This document shows, piece after piece, positions 1 through 9,865 of a stretch of DNA of 64,000 bases. Within the stretch, counting starts at the first letter, position 1. Every line of letters starts with the position of its first letter. Where the stretch lies: positions 1 through 64,000 of the forward strand of contig NZ_JACCGK010000020.1 of assembly GCF_013416325.1 (NCBI RefSeq). The letters run 5' to 3'. The notes beneath the pieces are model-generated. The model saw only the letters and a program-made list of their open reading frames with translations, did not search any database and had not been told where the DNA came from. The position numbers and the translations under genes were made by a program. This DNA is from Vreelandella sedimenti. GTDB taxonomy: Bacteria; Pseudomonadota; Gammaproteobacteria; Pseudomonadales; Halomonadaceae.

Positions 1-1207
<1,207 letters not shown>

Positions 1208-1403
1208 AAGATCTATGCGGTTCTTACCCGCCACTCGAAAGTGACAGAAGCGAACCAAACTTGGCTCAAGGTTCAAACGAATTCATTCAACTGTCGTTTA
1301 AAAACTTTCGTTTAAAAACAGTCGTTCTCATGACCGCTTGCCTTGATATTCGGTGATTTGTCACCAACGTCAGCAAGCGCCCACATGAATTACCTGATCA
1401 AAT

Positions 1404-1415
1404 TGTTAAAGAGCT
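1404..1415 (-). promoter_or_regulatory. rRNA leader boxA-like antitermination element
   Basis: The minus strand reads AGCTCTTTAACA, which matches the E. coli rrn boxA core (TGCTCTTTAACA) in 11 of 12 bases. It lies about 200 nt upstream of the mature 16S 5' end, where rrn leaders carry their NusB/NusE loading site. The rest of the 1208-1403 leader has no gene. Confidence 0.75.
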
Positions 1416-1449
1416 AGTCAATGAGGCCGTGCCCCGTTGACGTGTGCGT

Positions 1450-1477
1450 ATACTACCCGATTTACCATCAGGGTCAA
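1450..1477 (-). promoter_or_regulatory. Probable rrn promoter
   Basis: On the minus strand TTGACC (1472-1477) is separated by 16 nt from TAGTAT (1450-1455). The bases just downstream of the -10 element are GC-rich (ACGCACACG), as expected of a discriminator under stringent ppGpp/DksA control. It sits directly upstream of the boxA leader. The 1478-1667 stretch beyond it has no gene and should carry the promoter of the divergent peroxidase gene. Confidence 0.6.
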
Positions 1478-1667
1478 CAGTGATTTCAACATTTATCATT
1501 AAAAGTCGTTAAAGATTAGGGCTAACCTGAAACGCATCGCAAAGCAGCCAAGTATTGATCCAGGACAAAACGACTACCGCCCCCTCCCCTAAGCTTACAG
1601 ATAGAGGACGCTGAGGTTCATCCTTTCAAAACCGAAACGCCGATTATAAAAGCAAGGGAGAATAACC

Positions 1668-2654
1668 ATGACCATAAAAGCCACTTTACTACCCGCACTG
1701 GCAGCTTGCAGCTTTATCGCTACAAGCTTAGCCATGGCTGACGATGGCTTGGAGAATTACCGCCAACGCTTCGAGGCACTACCTTTCCTTCCACCAATCC
1801 CCGCGAACAACTCATTAACAGAGGAGAAGGTCGAACTTGGCAATATGCTGTTCTTCGAGCCACGCATCTCTTCTAGCGGCGTTATTAGCTGCGCCACCTG
1901 CCACAATCCAGCACTTGGCTGGGCTGACCGAATTCCTCGCGCTGTCGGCCACGATGGGCAGGTCGGCGAACGCAATACCCCCACCGTGCTGAACAGTGGT
2001 TTTTTAGGATCACAATTTTGGGATGGCCGAGAGTCTGATTTAGAAGGCCAAGCACTAGGCCCTATCGAAGCACCTGTGGAAATGGCGATGGATCTAGAAA
2101 TGGCCCTAGAACGACTGGTGGGGTTCGAGCTCTACCAGGAAAAATTCAGCACTGCCTATCCTGACCAAGAAGAACCCATCACCGATGATAATTTGGCTCA
2201 TGCGCTGGCCGCTTTCCAACGTACGCTCAATACACCCAATTCACCTTTTGATCGTTACCTACATGGCGATTTAGAGGCGATTAACCAGCAAGCCAAAGAC
2301 GGTATGGTGGCATTTGTTGATAACGGCTGTATTGCCTGCCACCGCGGCCCTGCTTTAACCGATAGCCAATTCCACGCGATTCAGGTACCGGGCTCAACCG
2401 ATTTGGGTCGTTACGTCGTGACCGAAGAAGAGAGCGACAAGTATCGTTTCAGAACACCCACACTGCGCAATGTGGCAGTGACCTACCCGTATATGAATAA
2501 CGGTGCGACTGAAACACTGGAAGAGGCGGTCGCGATAATGGGCCAAGAGATGCTTGGCAGGGAGTTTGATGATGACACCATTAGTAATATTACCGCGTTT
2601 TTACATACACTAACCGGTAAAATGCCTGACTTTGACGTACCCGCACTACCCTGA
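1668..2654 (+). CDS. Di-haem cytochrome c peroxidase (CcpA/MauG superfamily)
   Basis: Periplasmic enzyme of the bacterial di-haem peroxidase superfamily, which reduces hydrogen peroxide with electrons from c-type cytochromes. The protein has 328 aa, starting with a Sec signal peptide (residues 1-23, cleavage likely after AMA). Two haem c sites are visible: CATCH at 75-79 and CIACH at 221-225. The ATG is preceded by AAGGGAG at good spacing. It appears to be a single-gene unit divergent from the rRNA operon and convergent with the adenine deaminase gene. The family includes MauG-like oxidases as well as true peroxidases, so peroxidase is the default reading and not a proven activity. Confidence 0.88.
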   Translation: MTIKATLLPALAACSFIATSLAMADDGLENYRQRFEALPFLPPIPANNSLTEEKVELGNMLFFEPRISSSGVISCATCHNPALGWADRIPRAVGHDGQVGERNTPTVLNSGFLGSQFWDGRESDLEGQALGPIEAPVEMAMDLEMALERLVGFELYQEKFSTAYPDQEEPITDDNLAHALAAFQRTLNTPNSPFDRYLHGDLEAINQQAKDGMVAFVDNGCIACHRGPALTDSQFHAIQVPGSTDLGRYVVTEEESDKYRFRTPTLRNVAVTYPYMNNGATETLEEAVAIMGQEMLGREFDDDTISNITAFLHTLTGKMPDFDVPALP

Positions 2655-2702
2655 ACGACAACTCTAAACCAACACTTAAAAATGCTATTCTAGCAAGCGC
2701 AG

Positions 2703-2727
2703 CCGCCTGGTCAGCGCGACCAGGCGG
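2703..2727. terminator. Strong hairpin between convergent genes
   Basis: Perfect 10-bp inverted repeat (CCGCCTGGTC / GACCAGGCGG) with a 5-nt loop, placed between the stops of the converging peroxidase and deaminase genes. Neither strand has a real T-run after the stem. It may act as a bidirectional transcript end or 3'-end stabiliser rather than a classical intrinsic terminator. Confidence 0.55.
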
Positions 2728-2734
2728 TGTAACG

Positions 2735-3727
2735 TTATACTGCGCCTAAGCGAGATAGCAGCTCTTCGCGACGCTGCGTGGTCACAAAAGCTTCTTCAAT
2801 AGCATTGCGGGTTAGCTGGCGAAATACCGCTTCGTCCCAACCAAACGCTTCGGCGCAAGCAACGTGATTAGTCAACATACCGCCACCAAAATAGGCGGGG
2901 TCATCCGAGCTAATGGTTACTTTGAGCCCTTCAGCCAAAAGCTTGGGCAGCGGATGATCACGCAGGTCCTCTACTACTTTTAAGCTGACGTTGGAGAGCG
3001 GGCAGACCGTTAGAACAATCTGCTCGCGGCGCAAACGCTCAACCACCTCATCACTTTCTAAACAGCGCACCCCGTGATCAATGCGCTGAACATCAAGTAA
3101 ATCCAGGGCTTCTTTAATATAGTCTGCAGGGCCTTCCTCCCCGGCATGGGCCACGCGCACAAGCCCAAGCTGCTTAGCGCGCTTAAACACCTCAACAAAT
3201 TTGACCGGTGGGTTGTTTTTTTCAGCGCTATCCAGACCGATGGAATCTAGCATTTTCCAATAGGGAGCGGCTTGTTCGAGTACATGCAACGCCTCCTCAG
3301 CGGGTCGGTCGCGTAGAAAAGCCATAATCATGCCGATAGAGAGGTCGAGGTTATCCTCTGCTTCCTGCTTAGCTTTTAATAGCCCAGCCATTACCACTTC
3401 AAGCGGCACACCACGCTGTAGATGTGCCTGAGGATCAAAGTGCATGTCAATATGCACAACGCCCTCCTCCCGCGCGCGCTTGAAATAATCCATCGCCAGG
3501 TCGTAAAAGTCTTCCTCCTTACGAAGCACGCTCATACCCTGAAAATAGAGATTCAGGAACCCCTGCAGATCGTTGAAGTGATAAGCATCCTTGGCTTCCT
3601 GAACTGTCGTATAGGGCAGTTCAATCCCATTGCGCTGTGCTAGCGCGAACATTAACTCTGGTTCCAGCGAGCCTTCGATATGCAAATGGAGCTCTACTTT
3701 AGGAAGATTGCGTAAAAATTCGTGCAT
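2735..3727 (-). CDS. Adenine deaminase (Aah1-type, adenosine deaminase family)
   Basis: Zinc aminohydrolase of the adenosine/AMP deaminase family, 330 aa. Metal and catalytic motifs are all present: HLH (H14, H16), HAGEE (H194, E197), DHGV (H218) and SSDDP (D275). The sequence resembles the Pseudomonas-type adenine deaminases (adenine to hypoxanthine) more than adenosine deaminases, especially through VELHLHIEGSLEPEL and HAGEEGPADYI; this comparison is from memory. AGGAG precedes the ATG. It would feed adenine taken up from outside into the hypoxanthine/guanine salvage enzymes encoded elsewhere in this window (hpt, gpt). Adenosine deaminase remains the main alternative. Confidence 0.8.
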   Translation of the reverse strand: MHEFLRNLPKVELHLHIEGSLEPELMFALAQRNGIELPYTTVQEAKDAYHFNDLQGFLNLYFQGMSVLRKEEDFYDLAMDYFKRAREEGVVHIDMHFDPQAHLQRGVPLEVVMAGLLKAKQEAEDNLDLSIGMIMAFLRDRPAEEALHVLEQAAPYWKMLDSIGLDSAEKNNPPVKFVEVFKRAKQLGLVRVAHAGEEGPADYIKEALDLLDVQRIDHGVRCLESDEVVERLRREQIVLTVCPLSNVSLKVVEDLRDHPLPKLLAEGLKVTISSDDPAYFGGGMLTNHVACAEAFGWDEAVFRQLTRNAIEEAFVTTQRREELLSRLGAV

Positions 3728-3776
3728 GGAGGGCTCCTAGCTGTCCTATCAATGAATTAATATCGCTCATTACCGA

Positions 3777-5483
3777 TTACTTAAGCGCGCACTGGCTAAG
3801 TTTACCGGCATCTAGATGCCAGTGGTACTCAACTCCAGGCAATGGGTTCAGCGAACTAAATTGATGGACAAAGAATATAACCGTTCGATTAAGCAACCAT
3901 TGATCCAGGGAAGCCGCGAGGTGGTTTGCCGTCGCCGCATCAACGCCTGCAAATGGCTCGTCAAGAATCACCACTTGAGGGCTACAAAGCATTAGCCGTG
4001 CTAATGCCACACGCCGACCTTGGCCACCCGATAGCTGCTGGCCTTTTTCGCCCACCGCCGTGGTTAAGCCTTTCGGCAGTTGCTCAACCCATCCATCCAA
4101 GGCAACGGCCTTCAATACCTCCCAGAGCTTTTCGTCGCTTGCGGTGGGGTTGGCAATACGCAGGTTCTCAGCAATAGAGGCATCAAACAGATCCACCTGC
4201 TGAGTGAGCATCGCAAAGTGATTAGCACGGCTTTCGACCGAGAGGTGCCACGTGGGCACACCACCCACCACCGCCTCGCCCTGAGTCGCTTTTAAGCGCC
4301 CCATCAACACACTGGCTAAAGATGATTTCCCAGCACCGGAGCTGCCGGTAATCACCGCTCGCTTTCCAGCGGGTAGCTGAAAATTAATACACCTTAATGC
4401 GGGTTCTAATGTTTGCGAATAGCGCAGAGAGAGCTGATTAACCTGAATGCTTAGATCAACATCTTCAGTTAGCATAACAACAGGGGCAGCCGACGATGAA
4501 TCGATGGTTAACGCATTTAACCGACGCACCGCTGCATAGCTAGCGCCCAGCTTGATAAAGCTAGCTGGTAGTGCGATAAACGCCTCATTCACCCCCAGCA
4601 CTATCAATGCAACCATCACTAAAACAGGGCCCGTGACCAACTGCTGGTTAAATACTAGGCTAGCGAACCACACGACTGTCACTACCATTAATCCACTTAT
4701 GACACTCACCAAGCAGTTTATGAACGCCGCTTTACGTCCCAAGCGGCGCTGATTGTTGAACGCTTGCTGCTCTTGAGTCGCTATCATCGTTCGATGCCAC
4801 TGGGTCGTTTGATAGCTCATCAACTCGGCCGAGGCCTGTACTTGGTCGACCACTAGGCGGCGCAGAGACTGCTGGTCAACCACCTGCTGATAGCTGTGCG
4901 AAAATCCCCAGGCAGCAGCTAAAAGGGTCGCCACTAGCCAGAGCAAGCCCAGCGTCACCGCCATCAGCAAGGCAATACCGGGCAACCAAATAGCCACAAA
5001 AAGCGACACAGCCACTACACCAAGCAACGCCACCAATGGTGGCACCAAGAGTCGCAGATAAAAATTATCCAGGGTGTCGATATCTGCCGTTAAACGGCTC
5101 AGCCAGTCACTGGCACGCTCACCGTGCAAGCGAGCATCGTCAAAGCGCGTTAAATGACCAAATACCCGATAACGCAAGTCGGCAAGCAGCGTTAACACCG
5201 TATTATGGTTGTACAGACGCTCGACATAGCGCGCCACGGTGCGCATCAAGGCGAAGAAACGAATGCCGCCACCGGGAACATAAACATCGAGCCGCGCTGG
5301 AATACCCAGCGCTAAGGCGATACCGGTCAGGGCACTAGCGGTAATAAACCAACCCGACAACCCTAGCAGCGCAAGCCCTGCTATCAGGGTGACCCAAACT
5401 AACAAAGCACCCACCAAAAAGCGTCTGCGGCGGCGCACTAAGAGCAGCAGCCAAGGGCGGAAATCACGGTAAATAGCCATCAT
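3777..5483 (-). CDS. cydC: CydC, thiol/haem ABC exporter subunit
   Basis: ABC half-transporter of 568 aa with an N-terminal six-helix membrane domain (about 1-320) and a C-terminal ATPase. Walker A GSSGAGKSS lies near residue 381, signature LSGGQGRRVALAR near 484, and Walker B VVILDEPFAG near 507. With CydD it forms the inner-membrane heterodimer that exports cysteine/glutathione (and/or handles haem) and is needed to assemble cytochrome bd. It overlaps cydD by four bases (ATGA), so the two are translationally coupled. It is the last gene of the cydABDC operon. Confidence 0.93.
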   Translation of the reverse strand: MMAIYRDFRPWLLLLVRRRRRFLVGALLVWVTLIAGLALLGLSGWFITASALTGIALALGIPARLDVYVPGGGIRFFALMRTVARYVERLYNHNTVLTLLADLRYRVFGHLTRFDDARLHGERASDWLSRLTADIDTLDNFYLRLLVPPLVALLGVVAVSLFVAIWLPGIALLMAVTLGLLWLVATLLAAAWGFSHSYQQVVDQQSLRRLVVDQVQASAELMSYQTTQWHRTMIATQEQQAFNNQRRLGRKAAFINCLVSVISGLMVVTVVWFASLVFNQQLVTGPVLVMVALIVLGVNEAFIALPASFIKLGASYAAVRRLNALTIDSSSAAPVVMLTEDVDLSIQVNQLSLRYSQTLEPALRCINFQLPAGKRAVITGSSGAGKSSLASVLMGRLKATQGEAVVGGVPTWHLSVESRANHFAMLTQQVDLFDASIAENLRIANPTASDEKLWEVLKAVALDGWVEQLPKGLTTAVGEKGQQLSGGQGRRVALARLMLCSPQVVILDEPFAGVDAATANHLAASLDQWLLNRTVIFFVHQFSSLNPLPGVEYHWHLDAGKLSQCALK

Positions 5484-7153
5484 GAGGCCACCTCTACCAG
5501 TTCACCCTGCTCAAAAGCCAGATGGCGTTGAGCAGCGGCAATCACTGCCGGATGGTGGGTCGCTATGACCAGGGTACGTCCCTCTTGAGCGAGCTCAAGC
5601 AAAGCAGTCATAACGAACTGCTCTGTCTCTTGATCTAAACCCGCCGTCGGCTCATCTAACAGCACCAGCGGTGCATTGCTAAGGTACACTCGCGCAAGTG
5701 CCAGGCGCTGGGCTTGGCCTCCTGATAGCCCTACTCCACGCTCACCGATTAACGTATCCAGCCCCTCGGGTAACTGAGTTAACAGCGGCCCAAAACCAGC
5801 GCGATGCAGTGCGGCAAACATTTCTTCACAGGAAGCTTCGGGTGCCGCCAAACGTAGATTATCGATCAAACTGCCGTGCAAGAGACAGGGCTGCTGATCC
5901 AGCCAGGCATAGCGGCTACTTTCTTGCCGACGGTACTTGCCAGCGCTTGGGGCGATAAAGCCGGCGAGCAGCGCCAAAAGAGTTGACTTACCGCTACCGG
6001 AGGCACCGCTAAGCACCACTACCTCACCCTGCTGAATAGTGAGATCGATAGGGCCTATCACTTGTCCACGGCTAGGATAAGCAACGCAAGCAGCCTTTAA
6101 TTCAATGGCCGACCTATCTGACCGCGGAGCCATATAGTGATGCCGACTCACCAAACTTGGCTGATTGAGGATATTCACCACGCTCTCGGCGGCACCCAGT
6201 GCCGCCGCGCGATCATGGTAATGCTGAGAAAGCGTGCGCAGCGGTTGGAAAAATTCAGGCGCGAGCAGTAACACCGCTAAGCCCGAAAAAAGCGTCAACG
6301 CTGTTGACGGCCCGTACTCGATGTAGCCCAGCAGACCGAAACCGACATACATAGCCACAACCGCAATCGCGACCGAGGAAAAAAACTCCAGCACCGCTGA
6401 TGAGAGAAAAGCCAACCGAAGGGTACGCATGCTAAGACGCCGATAACCATCCGTGGCATACCAAACATCCTGCTGTGCGGCTGACGTACAGCCAAAAAGC
6501 TGCAGTGTGGTCATACCGCGCACACGGTCAATAAAATGCGCTGACAATCGCGATACCGCAACGAACTGGTCGTGATTAAGGCGCTCAGCCCCCATGCCGA
6601 CTAATGCCATAAAAAGTGGAATAAGCGGTGCAGAAAGTAGCAGGAACAGTGCCACCAAGTAATCGAGCCAACCCGCCACCGCCAAGATCAACAGTGGTAA
6701 ACAGAAAGTAATACGCAGTTGAGGGTAAAAGCGCGCGAAATAGCCTTCCAGCACATCAATGTGCTCAACCGCCTGATTAGCCAGTGAGCCGCTATGTTGA
6801 CTGGTAAGCCAAACCGGGCCCAAGGCAGACAGTTTATCCAACAGCTGAGCTCTGGCTCGCTGTCGAATTCGTAGACTCGCCTCCAGGCTTAATGTTTCAT
6901 GCCCCCACTGAAAGGCAGCGCGTAACAGCACACTACCCAACAGAAGGGAAAATATCGATAATAGAGAAATGGGTGATCGATGATCCACAACAAGCTGATC
7001 AATAAGCCACGCAAGCCCAACCACCACGACTATCGTTTGACTACCTGCCAACACGCCACAAAGCGCTGAACCAAGCAGGCGTTTACGCTCTCCCTTAGCC
7101 AACGCTTGCAGCCAACTGCGCGGCGTAAGAGAAAGCGTGTCTTCAGTTACCAT
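5480..7153 (-). CDS. cydD: CydD, thiol/haem ABC exporter subunit
   Basis: 557-aa ABC half-transporter, partner of CydC. The membrane domain (about 1-330) is followed by the ATPase with Walker A GASGSGKST near 384, signature LSGGQAQRLALAR near 478, and LLDEPTAGLD near 500. The start ATG lies 3 nt after the cydB stop, so it is co-transcribed with the oxidase genes. CydDC keeps the periplasm at the redox state needed for haem insertion into bd oxidases. The clustering of cydDC with the oxidase it serves supports the assignment. Confidence 0.93.
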   Translation of the reverse strand: MVTEDTLSLTPRSWLQALAKGERKRLLGSALCGVLAGSQTIVVVVGLAWLIDQLVVDHRSPISLLSIFSLLLGSVLLRAAFQWGHETLSLEASLRIRQRARAQLLDKLSALGPVWLTSQHSGSLANQAVEHIDVLEGYFARFYPQLRITFCLPLLILAVAGWLDYLVALFLLLSAPLIPLFMALVGMGAERLNHDQFVAVSRLSAHFIDRVRGMTTLQLFGCTSAAQQDVWYATDGYRRLSMRTLRLAFLSSAVLEFFSSVAIAVVAMYVGFGLLGYIEYGPSTALTLFSGLAVLLLAPEFFQPLRTLSQHYHDRAAALGAAESVVNILNQPSLVSRHHYMAPRSDRSAIELKAACVAYPSRGQVIGPIDLTIQQGEVVVLSGASGSGKSTLLALLAGFIAPSAGKYRRQESSRYAWLDQQPCLLHGSLIDNLRLAAPEASCEEMFAALHRAGFGPLLTQLPEGLDTLIGERGVGLSGGQAQRLALARVYLSNAPLVLLDEPTAGLDQETEQFVMTALLELAQEGRTLVIATHHPAVIAAAQRHLAFEQGELVEVAS

Positions 7154-7156
7154 GGA

Positions 7157-8158
7157 TCAGTGGTATCCCTCGCCTACACGTACCTTGCCGCGGAACACCC
7201 AATAGGTCCAGGCGGTATAGGTCAATATAATCGGGATAACGAATACCATACCTACCAGCAGGAACAGCTGTGACTCCGGCGAGGAAGCCGCATCCCACAG
7301 CGTATAATCCGGCGGCACGATCACCGGCCATTTACTGACGATCAGGCCTAAATAGGTGAAGACATAAATGCCGATAGTGGCCAGGAAAGGCACCCCTTCA
7401 CGACGTTTTTGTACCGAACGGAAAACCACAAAAGCACAGGCCAAGGCAGCAAATGGAAAAACCCAAATCAGTTGAATATTGCCGAACCAGCGTTCCCAGA
7501 CCAGAGGGTTCACAAACGGTGTCCAGAGGCTAATCACGGCAAAAACAAACAGCACTAGCGCCAGCAGTAGCGGAGTGATTTTATAGGCCCAATCCTGCAC
7601 ATGCCCCTCTGATTTCAATATTAGCCAAGTCGCCCCTAACAGCGCGTAGCCCGACATCAAGCCAAGCCCCGTTAGTACTGAGAAAGGCGTTAACCAGTCA
7701 AAGGCACCGCCCACATAGGCAAAATCCTCAACTGGAAAGCCCTGGATATAGGCCCCTACCACGGCACCTTGCGCAAAGGCGGCAACCGCCGACCCCCAGC
7801 AGAAAGCGCGGTTCCACCAGCGGCGGTTACGGCGGGATTTAAAGCGAAACTCAAATGCCACGCCACGGAAGATCAAGCCTGCCAACATCAAGAAAACGCC
7901 GATGTAAAGCGCAGGCAAGAACACCGAATAAACCAATGGGAAGGCGCCTAACAGCCCAGCGCCGCCTAGCACCAGCCATGTTTCATTGCCATCCCATATC
8001 GGTGCCACCGAGTTCATCATCACATCCCGGGCATCTTCATCGGGAGCAAAGGGGTAGAGAATCCCCAACCCCAAATCAAAACCATCCATCAGCACATACA
8101 TCATGATGCCAAAACCGATGATGAAGGCCCAAACTAACGTTAGATCAAACATTTCCAT
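7157..8158 (-). CDS. cydB: Cytochrome bd-type quinol oxidase subunit II
   Basis: 333-aa polytopic inner-membrane protein with about eight or nine predicted helices. It carries the CydB/CioB family segments WDGNETWLVLGG near the N terminus and GVAFEFRFK. At this length it resembles the cyanide-insensitive oxidase CioB (about 335 aa) more than E. coli CydB (379 aa). Only 2 nt separate it from cydA upstream and 3 nt from cydD downstream. There is no room for a cydX small-subunit gene between cydB and cydD, as usual for the CIO branch. Confidence 0.94.
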   Translation of the reverse strand: MEMFDLTLVWAFIIGFGIMMYVLMDGFDLGLGILYPFAPDEDARDVMMNSVAPIWDGNETWLVLGGAGLLGAFPLVYSVFLPALYIGVFLMLAGLIFRGVAFEFRFKSRRNRRWWNRAFCWGSAVAAFAQGAVVGAYIQGFPVEDFAYVGGAFDWLTPFSVLTGLGLMSGYALLGATWLILKSEGHVQDWAYKITPLLLALVLFVFAVISLWTPFVNPLVWERWFGNIQLIWVFPFAALACAFVVFRSVQKRREGVPFLATIGIYVFTYLGLIVSKWPVIVPPDYTLWDAASSPESQLFLLVGMVFVIPIILTYTAWTYWVFRGKVRVGEGYH

Positions 8159-8160
8159 GT

Positions 8161-9576
8161 CTAGCTCCTCACCGGGTCAACGTCATCATCAAAAGGGGTA
8201 TGCGCTGCTGACATAGGCCGCATTGGGCGCTTGAAGTTCTCATCGGTTGTATCGCGCTCTTCTTCTGGCAGCATTCCGTTGCGCACCACGCGCGTGAGGT
8301 AATAAATGCCAGCGTAAAACACCACGCCGTAAACCAAGACATAGCCAATCAGAGTAAATAGTGCCATAGGACCCGTTAGTGAAGGCGTTAAGCCCTCGGC
8401 ATGGGTCATCATGCCGTAAACCAACCAAGGAGAGCGACCTGACTCAGTGACGATCCAGCCCGCCAAAACAGCAATAAACGGCATGGGTATCATTGCCGTC
8501 AGGCCTTTTAAGAATAGACGCTTGTCATAGATGCGCCCTTTGCGGCGCAACACCAGCCCCGTCAGCGCCACCGCAATCATTAGCAGACCAATCCCAACCA
8601 TGACGCGGAAGCCCCAGAACACGATCAGCACTGGCGGCTGCTCTTCAGGCGCCGCTTCACTAACCCCCGGCACTTCCCCATCAATAGAGTGGGTCAAGAT
8701 AATGCTAGCCAAGTTCGGAATACCCAGCTCAAAGTGGTTGGTTTGTGCTTCCTGGTCAGGAATGGCAAACAGCAGCAACGGCACATTGCCAGAGGTTTCC
8801 CAGTGCCCTTCCATGGCAGCCACTTTAGTCGGCTGATGCTCTAACGTATTGATGCCATGGAAATCGCCGATAACGGCCTGGGTAGGCGCCAAAAACAGCA
8901 GCAACCAAAGACACATTGAGAGCGCACGGCGGTTGGCTTCTGGGTCCCGGTCGCGCAACAGAAACCATGCGCTCACCCCTGCGACCACAAAGCCACCTGT
9001 CAGGAAGGAGGCAACAGCCATATGCATAAAGCGATAGGGAAACGACGGATTAAAGATCGCCTCGCTCCAGGAGGTCACGTGGAAGCGGAAGTCAACTAAC
9101 TCTACGCCTGCTGGAGTATGCAACCAGCTGTTAGCGGATAGAATCCAGAAAGAAGAAATAAAGGTGCCTACCGCCACCATAATGGCTGCAAATAAATGAA
9201 CACCTTGAGGCACCTTACCGCGCCCAAATAGCAGAACGCCTAAGAAAGCAGCCTCTAAGAAGAACGCGGTAACGACTTCATAGCTGAGCATGGGGCCGAG
9301 GAAATTCGAAGAGGCCTGGGAAAAGTTGCTCCAGTTAGTGCCAAACTGGAATGACATAACGATGCCTGACACCACCCCCATCCCAAAGACAACGGCAAAC
9401 ACCTTTGTCCAGAATAGCGAGAGGCGATCCCATGCAGGGTTCTTCGTTTTGAAGAACAGACCATGGAGCAGCGCAATATAGGACGCTAGGCCAATCGTAA
9501 ATACGGGGAAGATAGCGTGAAACGACACAACGAATGCAAATTGCAGTCGCGATAACACCAGCGGATCAAGTTCCAT
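8161..9576 (-). CDS. cydA: Cytochrome bd-type quinol oxidase subunit I, short Q-loop
   Basis: 471-aa subunit I of the bd oxidase, which oxidises quinol and reduces oxygen to water. Haem ligands are recognisable: H20 (b595), H185 in YRFMHM and M326 in FRVMVG (b558). The conserved pair E100/E108 and the quinol-site residues K251 and E256 (TKVAAMEGHWET) are kept. The Q loop is short compared with E. coli CydA (522 aa), pointing to the CioA-like subclass, often cyanide-insensitive. It is the first gene of cydABDC. SD-like AGGAG lies just upstream of the ATG. Confidence 0.94.
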   Translation of the reverse strand: MELDPLVLSRLQFAFVVSFHAIFPVFTIGLASYIALLHGLFFKTKNPAWDRLSLFWTKVFAVVFGMGVVSGIVMSFQFGTNWSNFSQASSNFLGPMLSYEVVTAFFLEAAFLGVLLFGRGKVPQGVHLFAAIMVAVGTFISSFWILSANSWLHTPAGVELVDFRFHVTSWSEAIFNPSFPYRFMHMAVASFLTGGFVVAGVSAWFLLRDRDPEANRRALSMCLWLLLFLAPTQAVIGDFHGINTLEHQPTKVAAMEGHWETSGNVPLLLFAIPDQEAQTNHFELGIPNLASIILTHSIDGEVPGVSEAAPEEQPPVLIVFWGFRVMVGIGLLMIAVALTGLVLRRKGRIYDKRLFLKGLTAMIPMPFIAVLAGWIVTESGRSPWLVYGMMTHAEGLTPSLTGPMALFTLIGYVLVYGVVFYAGIYYLTRVVRNGMLPEEERDTTDENFKRPMRPMSAAHTPFDDDVDPVRS

Positions 9577-9865
9577 TTCACTCTCCTAAGACCTGAATCG
9601 GTATCCCATGGATGGGTTAACACAAGCTTAGTTGAGCCTTCATGGCACGACACTTTTAGTTATAAGCACTAAGCTTATTTCTTTACGCTAGTTTTTTACA
9701 CAACTTTTCCTGCGTTACTTTTCCTGCGTTACTTTGCTTCACGCAGCTTAGCTTCCGCCACTAGTTCTCCTCTTGGACAACCATTGTATTATAGTCACCG
9801 GATGTCCAAGATGAGTCGCATTGACGCACCAATCACCCTTGCGGTGCGGTATGGCAAAGTAGGCG
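9577..9865. promoter_or_regulatory. cydABDC promoter region
   Basis: No gene seen. The minus strand has an exact TATAAT (9788-9793) without a good -35, set inside a 9-bp inverted repeat (TCTTGGACA at 9771-9779, TGTCCAAGA at 9803-9811, 23-nt loop). That arrangement suggests an activator-dependent or repressor-bound promoter. A tandem duplication of ACTTTTCCTGCGTT occupies 9703-9716 and 9717-9730 in the would-be 5' leader. I could not find a convincing FNR/Anr or ArcA box. Confidence 0.4.

Noticed and set aside
9821..9834. TTGACGCACCAATC as an FNR/Anr box upstream of cydA
   Set aside because: Only the first half-site resembles TTGAT; the second half fails.
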